A stretch of DNA of 64,000 nucleotides from DASSBG01 sp035699085 (lineage in GTDB: Bacteria > Pseudomonadota > Gammaproteobacteria > Xanthomonadales > Rhodanobacteraceae), in assembly GCA_035699085.1 (NCBI GenBank), contig DASSBG010000046.1:1-64000 (forward strand), given 5' to 3'. Made by a program: the position numbers and the translations under genes. Every line of letters starts with the position of its first letter. Position 1 is the first letter of the stretch. Shown here piece after piece: positions 44,063-52,887 of the stretch. Under the pieces are notes generated by a model. That model was given only the letters and a program-made list of their open reading frames with translations, did not search any database and was not told the origin of the DNA.

Positions 44063-45139
44063 TCAGTCCTCGACGAACAGCACACGGCGGGTCACGCCGC
44101 AGGTGAGGTCGTAGGCGATGGTGCCGGCGTGCGCGGCGACGGTCTCGGCCGGCAGCCGCGGCCCCCACAGGGTCACCGCGTCGCCAACGCGCGCCGCTGG
44201 CGCCTGGCGCAGGTCGATGGCCGCCAGGTCCATCGAGACGCGGCCGGCGATGCTGCCCGGCTCGGCGCCGACCAGCACCGGCGTGCCGGAGGCGGCGCCG
44301 CGAGGGTAGCCGTCGCCGTAGCCGATGGCGGCGATGCCCAGGCGCATCGCCTCCGGCGCCTGCCAGGTGGCGGCGTAACCGACGCGGTCGCCGGCGGCAA
44401 GCTGGTTGATGGCGATCAGCCGCGTGGCGAGCGTCATCGCGGGGCGGAAGCCGAACTCGGCGCCGCTCTTGCCGGCCACCACCGACAGGCCGTAGAGCAG
44501 GCCGCCGCTGCGCACCCAGTCGCCGCGCCCCGCCGGCCAACCGAGCAGGCCGGCCGAATTGCTCAGCGCGCGCGGCCCCGGCAGGTCGGTGACGGCGGCA
44601 TCGAAGCGTGCGATCTGCTCCGCGGTCAGCGTGTTGTCGAATTCGTCGGAGGCGGCGAAGTGCGTCATCAACACCATCTCGCCGGCCACCGCCGGCATCG
44701 TCCGCAGGCGCGCGTGGACCTCGGCAGCGCGCGCGGCCGGAAAGCCCAGCCGGTGCATGCCCGAGTCGATCTTCAGCCAGACGCGGATCGGCTGCGCGCC
44801 GCGATCAGCGGCCAGCCACTCCAGTTGGCTGTCGTGATGGATCACTGCGTCGAGGTTCAGGCGCCGCAGTTCGGCCAGGTCGGCGGCGCTGTCGGGACCG
44901 GCGAGCACCACCACGCGCTGGCGGTGGCCAGCCGCGCGCAGTCGGAGGCCGTCGGCGATGGCCGCGACGCCGAAGGCATCGGCGTCGCCAAGCGCGCGCG
45001 CCACGCGCTCCAGGCCGTGGCCGTAGGCATCGGCCTTGACCACCGCCATCACCCGCGCCGGCGCGGCGAGCTCGCGCAGCCGCGCCAGGTTGTGGCGCAA
45101 CGCGTCGAGGTGGATCGTCGCGGTCGCGAGGCGACTCAT
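44063..45139 (-). CDS. alr: Alanine racemase
   Basis: PLP-dependent interconversion of L- and D-alanine, which supplies D-Ala for peptidoglycan. The 358-aa protein has the PLP-Lys motif VMAVVKADAYGHG near residue 35, RVWLKIDSGMHRLGF, the catalytic Tyr region IGYGDGYPRG near 255 and the C-terminal RVSMD motif. The length equals DadX/Alr (356-359 aa). It is 115 bp downstream of dnaB on the same strand, the common proteobacterial order. Its stop lies 2 bp from the palindromic element shared with ada. Confidence 0.96.
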   Translation of the reverse strand: MSRLATATIHLDALRHNLARLRELAAPARVMAVVKADAYGHGLERVARALGDADAFGVAAIADGLRLRAAGHRQRVVVLAGPDSAADLAELRRLNLDAVIHHDSQLEWLAADRGAQPIRVWLKIDSGMHRLGFPAARAAEVHARLRTMPAVAGEMVLMTHFAASDEFDNTLTAEQIARFDAAVTDLPGPRALSNSAGLLGWPAGRGDWVRSGGLLYGLSVVAGKSGAEFGFRPAMTLATRLIAINQLAAGDRVGYAATWQAPEAMRLGIAAIGYGDGYPRGAASGTPVLVGAEPGSIAGRVSMDLAAIDLRQAPAARVGDAVTLWGPRLPAETVAAHAGTIAYDLTCGVTRRVLFVED

Positions 45140-45144
45140 TGTTG

Positions 45145-45251
45145 CCGGGAATGGGGAATGGGGAACAGGGAATAGGGAATAGCACGCGCAGCCATGCGGC
45201 GAAGCGCGCGGCCGCCTTTCCCATTCTCCATTCTCCATTCCCCATTCCCGG
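45145..45251. repeat. Two opposed GGGAATG heptamer arrays forming a long inverted repeat
   Basis: Plus-strand 7-bp units GGGAATG/GGGAACA/GGGAATA run from 45147 to about 45180. After 36 bp of GC-rich spacer the mirrored units CCCATTC/TCCATTC run from about 45218 to 45248. The two arms (CCGGGAATGGGGAATGGGGAA and its complement) can pair over roughly 30 bp. The element fills the dnaB-alr spacer. If transcribed with the operon it would form a large hairpin between the two genes. Confidence 0.82.
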
Positions 45252-45254
45252 CCC

Positions 45255-46649
45255 TCATTCGAATGCGCCCGCGTAGGACTCCGGGGCGTAGTTCTCGAAC
45301 TTGGTGTATTCGCCGCGGAACACCAGCTTGATCTGACCGGTCGGGCCGTTGCGCTGCTTGCCGACGATGATTTCGGCCAGGCCCTTGTCGGCCGATTCCT
45401 TGTTGTAGTACTCGTCGCGGTAAATGAACATGATGACGTCGGCGTCCTGCTCGATGGCGCCCGATTCGCGCAGGTCGCTCATCATCGGCCGCTTGTCGGT
45501 GCGCTGCTCCAGCGCGCGGTTGAGCTGCGAGAGCACCACCACCGGCACGTTCAGCTCCTTGGCCAGCGCCTTCAGCCCGCGCGAGATCTCGGAGATCTCG
45601 GTGGCGCGGTTCTCCTTGCTGCCCGGCACCTGCATCAGCTGCAGGTAGTCGATCACGATCAGGCCGAGCGTGTGCTCGCGGTGCAGCCGCCGCGCGCGCG
45701 ATCGCAGCTCCACCGGCGACAGCGCCGCGGTGTCGTCGATGAACAGCTTGGCGTCGCTGAGCATCGTGATGGCCGAGGTGACCCGCGGCCAATCCTCGTC
45801 GTCCATCTCGCCGCTGCGCAGCTTCTTCTGGTTGATGCGGCCCAGCGACGAAAGCAGGCGGAAGCCGAGCTGGGTCGACGACATTTCCATCGAGAACACC
45901 GCAACGGCCTGCTTGCTTCGGATGGCCGCCGACTCCGCGATGTTGACGGCGAAGGCGGTCTTGCCCATCGACGGCCGGCCGGCGACGATGATGAGGTCGG
46001 ACGGCTGCAGGCCGGCGGTCATTTCGTCGAGGTCGACGAAGCTAGTCGGCAGGCCGGTGATCTTGCCGCGGTTCTCGTAACGGTCGTAAAGCACCCGCAT
46101 GGCCTCCTTGGCCACGCTGCGCATGCCGACGAAGCCCTGGCGGCCGCGCGCGCCGGATTCGGCAATGCGGAACACGCGCTGCTCGGCATCCTCGAGGATT
46201 TCCTGGGTGGCGCGGCCTTCTGGGCGGAAGCCGTTGCCGACAATCTCTGTTCCGGCGTCGATCAGCTGCCTGAGGACAGCCTTGTCGCGCACGATGTCGG
46301 CGTAGGCAACGATGTTGGCGGCGCTGGGCGTGGAACTGGCCAGCGCGGCCAGCGCCGCGGCGCCACCGACTTCGTCGGCCAGGCCGTTGGCCTCGAACCA
46401 CTCGCCAAGCGTCACCGCGTCGCACGGCTTGCCCTGCTGCGCCAGCTCGGCGATGGCACGGAAGATGAGGCGGTTTTCGCGACGGTAGAAGTCCTGCTCG
46501 CCGATGCGGTCGGCGACCTTGTCCCAGGCCTCCGGTGCCAGCATCAGGCCGCCGAGTACCGCCTGTTCGGCCTCGATTGAGTTGGGTGGCAGGCGTAGTA
46601 CATCGACGCTGCCGGTACGTTCGCGTTCGTGTTCAGCCAGTGCGGGCAC
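45255..46649 (-). CDS. dnaB: Replicative DNA helicase DnaB
   Basis: DnaB is the hexameric 5'-3' helicase at the replication fork. The 464-aa protein has the N-terminal DnaB domain (PNSIEAEQAVLGGLML), the linker, and the RecA-like ATPase with Walker A AGRPSMGKTAFAVN near residue 210, Walker B LIVIDYLQLM and the RPMMSDLRESGAIEQDAD arginine-finger region. The start is GTG 46649 (VPALAEHERER), which has a perfect AAGGAG 5 nt upstream. The longer frame lacks family similarity. No intein is present. Confidence 0.97.
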   Translation of the reverse strand: MPALAEHERERTGSVDVLRLPPNSIEAEQAVLGGLMLAPEAWDKVADRIGEQDFYRRENRLIFRAIAELAQQGKPCDAVTLGEWFEANGLADEVGGAAALAALASSTPSAANIVAYADIVRDKAVLRQLIDAGTEIVGNGFRPEGRATQEILEDAEQRVFRIAESGARGRQGFVGMRSVAKEAMRVLYDRYENRGKITGLPTSFVDLDEMTAGLQPSDLIIVAGRPSMGKTAFAVNIAESAAIRSKQAVAVFSMEMSSTQLGFRLLSSLGRINQKKLRSGEMDDEDWPRVTSAITMLSDAKLFIDDTAALSPVELRSRARRLHREHTLGLIVIDYLQLMQVPGSKENRATEISEISRGLKALAKELNVPVVVLSQLNRALEQRTDKRPMMSDLRESGAIEQDADVIMFIYRDEYYNKESADKGLAEIIVGKQRNGPTGQIKLVFRGEYTKFENYAPESYAGAFE

Positions 46650-46827
46650 GGCGACTCCTTGGATCGGCAACGGGAGCCGCTGGCGGCCCCCCGGCATTGA
46701 CGCTCAGCGCAGTCTCATAGCCTGAGACAGCCGGCCGCCGCTGTCGATAGGAATACCTGTGGACAAGTTGTGCGCGGACAGTGTTTTTCGCGGGACGGCG
46801 ACATGGGCCGTCGTCCTGGCGACGCAC

Positions 46828-46860
46828 AAAAAAGCACGGGCACCCGACGGTGCCCGTGCT
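46828..46860 (-). terminator. Intrinsic terminator of the rpsF-rpsR-rplI operon
   Basis: A perfect 12-bp stem (46833-46844 AGCACGGGCACC with 46849-46860) has a CGAC loop. On the minus strand it is followed by six T, 24 bp after the rplI stop. It separates the ribosomal operon from dnaB. Confidence 0.9.
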
Positions 46861-46884
46861 GGCGTGTTGCGCGTCGCAGGCGAA

Positions 46885-47334
46885 TCAGACGATCGCGGTG
46901 ACGATCACCTTCACCGTGGTCTGCACATCGGCATGCAGCGCCAGGTGCGCCTCGTGCTCGCCGACATTGCGGATCGGGCCTTCCGCCAGGATAACCTCGT
47001 TCTTTGCCAGCTTCAGGCCCTTGGCAGTGAAGGCATCGGCGATTTCGCGCGGGCCGATAGAACCGTAGAGCTTGCCCTCGGCGCTGGCATTGGCGCTGAT
47101 GGTGACCTCGCCGTCGGCAAACTGCGCGGCGCGCGCGTTGGCGCCCTCGAGTTGCTCGCTGGCGCGGGCCTCGTACTCGGCGCGACGCGCCTCGAACTCG
47201 GCCAGGTTGGCGGCAGTGGCCGCCGTCGCCTTGCCCTGCGGCACCAGGTAGTTGCGGCCGTAGCCGGGCTTGACGTTGACCTTGTCGCCGAGTTGGCCGA
47301 GGCCGCGGACGTTTTCCAGCAGGATCAGTTGCAT
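46885..47334 (-). CDS. rplI: 50S ribosomal protein L9
   Basis: The 149-aa protein starts MQLILLENVRGLGQLGDKVNVKPGYGRNYLVPQGKA, the canonical L9 N-domain (23S rRNA binding), followed by the long connecting helix and the C-terminal domain (GSIGPREIADAF...VHADV-like LHADVQTTVKVIV). It is last in the rpsF-rpsR-rplI operon, 82 bp after rpsR, and is followed by a terminator. Confidence 0.98.
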   Translation of the reverse strand: MQLILLENVRGLGQLGDKVNVKPGYGRNYLVPQGKATAATAANLAEFEARRAEYEARASEQLEGANARAAQFADGEVTISANASAEGKLYGSIGPREIADAFTAKGLKLAKNEVILAEGPIRNVGEHEAHLALHADVQTTVKVIVTAIV

Positions 47335-47416
47335 TGCGTGTTCCTCATTCGTTAGCGCCGCGGGGCGGCGCAACTGTGGGCTGTCCGAATGGTGCCCGCG
47401 GGCGGGCGCATCAGGT

Positions 47417-47647
47417 TCAGGAGAAGTGGCTGTCGCTGTAGGGCAGCAGGGACAGGAAGCGCGCGCGCTTGACCGCGGTCGCCAGCTGGCGCTGGTAGCG
47501 CGCCTTGGTGCCGGTGATGCGGCTGGGCACGATCTTGCCCGTCTCGGTGATGTACTGACGAAGGGTATTGAGATCCTTGTAATCGATCTCGACCACACCC
47601 TCGGCGGTGAAGCGGCAGAACTTTCTGCGGCGGAAAAACTTGGACAT
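47417..47647 (-). CDS. rpsR: 30S ribosomal protein S18
   Basis: The 76-aa protein (MSKFFRRRKFCRFTAEGV...IDYKDLNTLRQYITETGKIVPSRITGTKARYQRQLATAVKRARFLSLLPY) is a full-length S18. It binds S6 in the 30S platform. It starts 11 bp after the rpsF stop. No priB or ssb gene lies between rpsF and rpsR, unlike enterobacteria. Confidence 0.98.
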   Translation of the reverse strand: MSKFFRRRKFCRFTAEGVVEIDYKDLNTLRQYITETGKIVPSRITGTKARYQRQLATAVKRARFLSLLPYSDSHFS

Positions 47648-47658
47648 GGTGGGCTCCC

Positions 47659-48123
47659 TCAGTCGTCGCTGTTGTTGTCGTCGTCGCTGTCGTCGTCGCC
47701 GTCGTCGCTGTCGGACTTGTCGTTGTCACGGTCGCTGTTGCGGTCGCCGCGGCGATCGGAACGCTCGTCATCGCGGCGGTGCGTCGGACGCGTGTCTTCC
47801 TTCTCCTTGGCCTTGACGATGGCGGACACCTCGGTGTCCGCCTGGTCGCGGCGGATGGTCAGGTGGCGCAGCACCGCGTCGTTGAAGCGGAAAGCCGACT
47901 CCAGTTCGTCCAGGGTCTTCTGCTCGCACTCGATGTTCATCAGCACGTAATGGGCCTTGGCCAGGTGCTGGATCGGGTAGGCAAGCTGACGCCGGCCCCA
48001 ATCCTCGAGCCGGTGGATGGTGCCGCTGTCGCCCTCGATCAGCGTCTTGTAACGCTCGATCATGGCGGGCACCTGTTCGCTCTGGTCCGGGTGGACCAGG
48101 AACACGATCTCGTAATGACGCAT
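47659..48123 (-). CDS. rpsF: 30S ribosomal protein S6 with a long charged C-terminal tail
   Basis: Residues 1-100 are typical S6 (MRHYEIVFLVHPDQSEQVPAMIERY...GRRQLAYPIQHLAKAHYVLMNIE). The 154-aa total is longer than most S6 proteins. The last 50 residues are low-complexity Asp/Arg/Ser, ending in runs of Asp (DDGDDDSDDDNNSDD), encoded by a GTCGTC-rich stretch at 47660-47720. In some bacteria the S6 C-terminus is extended by glutamates added after translation. Here an acidic tail is genetically encoded. It is first gene of the operon. Confidence 0.97.
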   Translation of the reverse strand: MRHYEIVFLVHPDQSEQVPAMIERYKTLIEGDSGTIHRLEDWGRRQLAYPIQHLAKAHYVLMNIECEQKTLDELESAFRFNDAVLRHLTIRRDQADTEVSAIVKAKEKEDTRPTHRRDDERSDRRGDRNSDRDNDKSDSDDGDDDSDDDNNSDD

Positions 48124-48224
48124 GTTGTCTCCTCGTGGGTACCGCGCCTCGGCACGGCAGCCTCCCGCGGGATGCGGTGAGGCAAGGGTTCCGGCCGCAC
48201 AAAAACGCCACGGACAGAAGCGGA

Positions 48225-48254
48225 ATTGTAGCGCGGGCAAGGTTTCGCGCGCAA
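48225..48254 (-). promoter_or_regulatory. Candidate sigma-70 promoter of the rpsF operon
   Basis: On the minus strand TTGCGC (48249-48254) and TACAAT (48225-48230) are 18 bp apart. The -10 box matches TATAAT at five of six positions. This predicts a leader of about 95 nt before rpsF, long enough for an S6/S18 autoregulatory structure, which I could not confirm. Confidence 0.45.
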
Positions 48255-48345
48255 GCGCGCCGATACCGTGGCCGGATTTCGGGATTCGGCAGGCGCCGGA
48301 GCCGGCGAGTCCGTCCGCCGCCGCGGCCGCGCGACGGTCAGGCGG

Positions 48346-49002
48346 TCAGCGCCGGAGTGCGGCTCCACCCGGGCTGCGCCGCTCCGCCAGCGCCAGCACC
48401 ATCAGGCCGCAGCACGCCACGAGCAGCGCGCCCAGCCCGAGACCGGGCACCGGCACCGGAGCCGGCTTGGGCACCGCGGTGACGACGACGTCATCCAGCA
48501 GCGCGCCGACGTGGTTGCAGGCGTCGGTGTTGGTTATTTCCAGCGTCGAAGTGCCCGTCGCGCCAGTCGCCGGATAGCTGTGATAGGTCCAAACCACGTT
48601 GCCAGCGTTGGCGCTGCCGTCGGCGCTCGCCGTGCCAATGACCGCGCCATTCCAGCGCACCTCGATGCTGTTGTCGGAATAGCCGTTGCGCGGCGCGAAG
48701 GCGAGCGAAACCGTGTAGTCATCGAGCGTCGTGGTCGGAATGGTCTGGCTGACGGTCGTGCAGCCGCTGACATCCAGCTCGAGATATTGGCCGCCATCGG
48801 CGCCCGGGCCCTGGAAGCCGTTCCAGACCTCGAACTGGCCGCTGGAGCTCGTCCAGCCAGTCATCGTGCCCGTCGTGGTGACGCCGGACGGGTAGGCTGG
48901 CTGCTCGAAGGAACCGTTGGTCAGCAGGTTCTGTGCGGCCACTGGACCGGAAGCAAGCAGGGCGGCCGCCAGCAACCAGCCACACGCGCGGACATTCATC
49001 AT
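48346..49002 (-). CDS. Exported DUF642-like protein with a C-terminal membrane sorting segment
   Basis: The 218-aa precursor has a signal peptide (GWLLAAALLASGPVAAQ), then a DUF642-like beta-sandwich (NLLTNGSFEQP...TGWTSSSGQFEVW...GGQYLELD) and a C-terminal VPGLGLGALLVACCGLMVLAL helix followed by AERR. That last part is organised like PEP/IPTL-type CTERM signals (Pro-rich motif, helix, basic end), although neither the PEP nor the IPTL box is exact. ATG 49002 has AGGGGAAAGGG upstream. Sugar binding or biofilm-matrix roles are known for similar domains; none is shown here. Confidence 0.75.
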   Translation of the reverse strand: MMNVRACGWLLAAALLASGPVAAQNLLTNGSFEQPAYPSGVTTTGTMTGWTSSSGQFEVWNGFQGPGADGGQYLELDVSGCTTVSQTIPTTTLDDYTVSLAFAPRNGYSDNSIEVRWNGAVIGTASADGSANAGNVVWTYHSYPATGATGTSTLEITNTDACNHVGALLDDVVVTAVPKPAPVPVPGLGLGALLVACCGLMVLALAERRSPGGAALRR

Positions 49003-49461
49003 GAGTTTCCCTTTCCCCTGAAATCGTGCGGCAAACCCGGACTCGGGCGCGCAACCGCATTCTAGCGACGGCCCATCAGCCGAAGCAAGACGGCACGGGA
49101 TGGTGGACCCGGCTCCCGCGAGCCGCCAGCCGTGATTGGCCACCGACAAATTCATCCCGAGCTGCCGAAGGCAATTCCGGTCCAAAGCGCTCCGGGCCGT
49201 CGCGGCACGACGGGTCAGTTGCTTCGCACCCCGGTCGTTGCTTCACCTGCCAGGTGCATTCAGATCTGTTGTCGAAGATCACATCGGCGCGAGCACATAA
49301 CCGGGAGTTGCTGTGGGGACCACGTCGGGTCCGCCACCGCGACCGGAGAGACCGTCATCGCCCGCCGGATCCCGGGCTTGGCCAAGTCGGGATCGGGTGC
49401 CTGCTCTCCGACTCGGAAGTCTCTGGATCGAGCCCCGGCTCCCGGGTCGCCGGTCCCGGCC
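49003..49461. other. 459-bp non-coding gap between the DUF642-like gene and the A-type carrier gene
   Basis: I see no supportable gene. Open frames crossing it have no recognisable features. Around 49385-49450 there is a tRNA-resembling string (GGATCGAGCCCCGGCTCCC), but it does not fold into a cloverleaf. The stretch 49141-49330 is less GC-rich than its surroundings. Confidence 0.5.
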
Positions 49462-49785
49462 TTACTCCACCGTGAAGCTCTCCCCGCAGCCGCACTCGCC
49501 GGTGGCGTTGGGGTTGTGGAAGACGAAGGTGGCGTTGATGCCCTGGCGCTTGAAGTCGATCACCGTGCCGTCGACCAGCGGCAGGCTCTTGGCGTCGATG
49601 ATCAGCGGCACACCGTCGACCTCCAGGCGGGTGTCGTCGGCGCCGGCGCTGTCGGCCAGCTCGACCCGATAGCCGAAGCCCGAGCAGCCGGTGCGCTTGA
49701 CGCCGAAGCGCACGCCGGCGGCCTGTGGGGCCCGGGCGAGGAAGTCATGCATGCGGCTGCGGGCAGGTTCGGTGATCTTGATCAT
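49462..49785 (-). CDS. A-type iron-sulfur cluster carrier (IscA/HesB family)
   Basis: The 107-aa protein has the three conserved cysteines of A-type carriers: one in KRTGCSGFGY near residue 34 and two in GECGCGESF near 100. These hold an Fe-S cluster or iron during delivery to target enzymes. The length and ending (NPNATGECGCGESFTVE) are closest to IscA (107 aa), but it stands outside any isc operon, so an ErpA-like house-keeping role is possible. It is divergent from asnS. Confidence 0.9.
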   Translation of the reverse strand: MIKITEPARSRMHDFLARAPQAAGVRFGVKRTGCSGFGYRVELADSAGADDTRLEVDGVPLIIDAKSLPLVDGTVIDFKRQGINATFVFHNPNATGECGCGESFTVE

Positions 49786-49910
49786 TGGGCGGGGAATCGG
49801 GAATGGGGAATCGGACAAGCCGCAGCACCAACGGCTGCGGGCGCATCGGCTATCATCGCGCCTTTGCCTTTACGCGTCGATATGCGGCGCTTTTTGCGGA
49901 GTTTCAATTC

Positions 49911-51323
<1,413 letters not shown>

Positions 51324-51325
51324 GC

Positions 51326-51634
51326 ATGGACGAGCCGACGGGCACATTCTGGTGGCTGGCCGGCCTCGGCAACGTGCTGGTCTGGGCGCGCCTGCGGGCG
51401 CTCGACTCAGGTGCCGCCGAAGTCTTCGCCGCCGACGGCCGCACGCTGCTGTTCGACAGTGCCGACGCCGCGCGGGCGGCACTGCTCGATGCCGAGTTTC
51501 GCGCCTTCGACGGGCTCGATCCGGCCGATGCCGACGCCCTCGGGTTTGACTTGCGCGAGGTTGCGCCGCCGCGAGCCGACGACGACGCGCAACTGCTGCC
51601 CCTGATGACGCAGGCGCTGCAACGCGCCAATTGA
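51326..51634 (+). CDS. Small acidic protein of unknown function downstream of asnS
   Basis: The 102-aa protein is not recognised. It is acidic, has no signal peptide or membrane segment, and contains WWLAGLGNVLVWARLRALDSGAAEVFAADG and an Asp/Ala-rich helix (DGLDPADADALGFDL). Its ATG is 3 bp after the asnS stop and 24 bp before the next gene's start, so it is probably co-expressed with both. Codon use and GC at third positions are like its neighbours, supporting a real gene. Confidence 0.7.
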   Translation: MDEPTGTFWWLAGLGNVLVWARLRALDSGAAEVFAADGRTLLFDSADAARAALLDAEFRAFDGLDPADADALGFDLREVAPPRADDDAQLLPLMTQALQRAN

Positions 51635-51657
51635 GTCGCTGCCAACGGAGACGCGCC

Positions 51658-52443
51658 ATGGACATCAACCTGAGCGGCAAACATGCGCTGGTCTGCGGCG
51701 CCTCGCAGGGCATCGGCCGTGCCACCGCGCTGGAGCTGGCCTCGCTGGGCGCGCGGGTCACGGCGCTGGCGCGTCGCGGCGAGGTGTTGGAAGGCCTGGT
51801 CGCGAGCCTGCCGGGGCCGGCCGCGGGCCAGCACGACTATCTGGCCATCGACGCCAGCGACACCGACGCGCTGGCCACGGCGGCACGTGCGCTGGTCGCG
51901 CGCGACCCGGTCGACATCCTGGTCAACAACTCCGGCGGCCCGCCACCGGGACCGATCCACGGCGCGCAGACGGAGGATTTCCTGGCGGCGCTGCGCCAGC
52001 ACCTGCTGGCCAACCACGTGCTGGCCGAAGCGGTGATCCCGCGCATGCGCGAGGCCCGCTGGGGCCGCATCGTCAACGTCATCTCGACCTCGGTAAAGGA
52101 GCCGATCCCCGGCATCGGCGTGTCCAACACCACCCGCGGGGCGGTGGCGAGTTGGGCCAAGACGCTGTCGCGCGAACTGGCGCCCTTCGGCATCACCGTC
52201 AACAACGTGCTGCCGGGTTCCACCCAGACGCCGCGCATCGAGCAGCTGCTGCAGGCGCGCGCGGCCAGGGGCGACGGCGACCTGGATGCGGCGCGCGCCG
52301 CCATGACCGCCGACATCCCCATGGGCCGCTTTGCCGAGCCGGCCGAGACCGCCGCCGTGATTGCCTTTCTCGCCAGCCCCGCCGCCGGCTACGTCAGCGG
52401 CGTCAGCCTGCCGGTCGACGGCGGACGGATGCGGTCGCTCTGA
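51658..52443 (+). CDS. SDR-family protein with a Ser/Arg-substituted active site
   Basis: The 261-aa protein is a classical-length SDR: glycine motif CGASQGIGRATA, NNSGG (NNAG variant), Ser at 143 in ISTSVKEP, and a C-terminal VSGVSLPVDGG end typical of 3-oxoacyl-reductase-like members. At the catalytic Y-x-x-x-K position the sequence is S-N-T-T-R (GVSNTTRGAVASWAKTL), so Tyr and Lys are replaced by Ser156 and Arg160. A subset of SDRs has this SN-x-x-R form and may use a different mechanism. A Shine-Dalgarno-like CGGAG precedes the ATG. Confidence 0.85.
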   Translation: MDINLSGKHALVCGASQGIGRATALELASLGARVTALARRGEVLEGLVASLPGPAAGQHDYLAIDASDTDALATAARALVARDPVDILVNNSGGPPPGPIHGAQTEDFLAALRQHLLANHVLAEAVIPRMREARWGRIVNVISTSVKEPIPGIGVSNTTRGAVASWAKTLSRELAPFGITVNNVLPGSTQTPRIEQLLQARAARGDGDLDAARAAMTADIPMGRFAEPAETAAVIAFLASPAAGYVSGVSLPVDGGRMRSL

Positions 52444-52887
52444 GGGGATGATTGCCGGGGCGCAGGGAGCAGGGGCGCGACGGATGTCACGCCAGGCTTC
52501 GGGCGGGACCGTCGGCAGCAGGCAAGAGCACTCCGCTCGCCGCCCACGCCTCACGTCGCGGGTCGACGGCGCGGGCAACCATGGCCTGCCGGGATTCGCT
52601 TCGCTCACCGCCAGGCCACGGAAGCCCGGGCGTTCGGCGTTTGCCGCGCGAACATGTGGCAGCCACGTCCCCGCGGCCTTTGCCGCTCACCGCTCTGCCG
52701 CTCGCCGCTTACGTCCCATGTCCCACAAGCTCCCGAAACCTGCAGCCGTCACGCACGCATCATGAGCCCGTGACGCCGGAGTAAAGCTTCGCCCGGCGTC
52801 CGGCGCTACGTTGTCGCGTTGTACCCGGGCCGCCTGCAACGTGCGGCGGTCCTGGTTTCTGCAACCGACGACTCGCAGGAGGTCATG
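52444..52887. repeat. Repeat-bearing gap before the FG-GAP gene
   Basis: There is no gene in these 444 bp. At 52585-52612 the sequence CCGGGATTCGCTTCGCTCACCGCCAGGCC is a diverged copy of the GTTGGGGTTCGC family, with the flanking ACGGAAGCCCGGG in the place of the GATGCATC block. The ribosome binding site of the next gene (GCAGGAGG) lies at its end. Nothing else could be recognised. Confidence 0.6.

Noticed and set aside
46661..46827. An origin of replication or DnaA boxes near dnaB
   Set aside because: No cluster of TTATCCACA-like boxes is seen. One isolated CCTGTGGACAAG at about 46757 is not enough.
49380..49455. A tRNA-like string with GGATCGAGCCCCGGCTCCC
   Set aside because: No acceptor or anticodon stem forms and the T stem has mismatches, so no functional tRNA can be supported.
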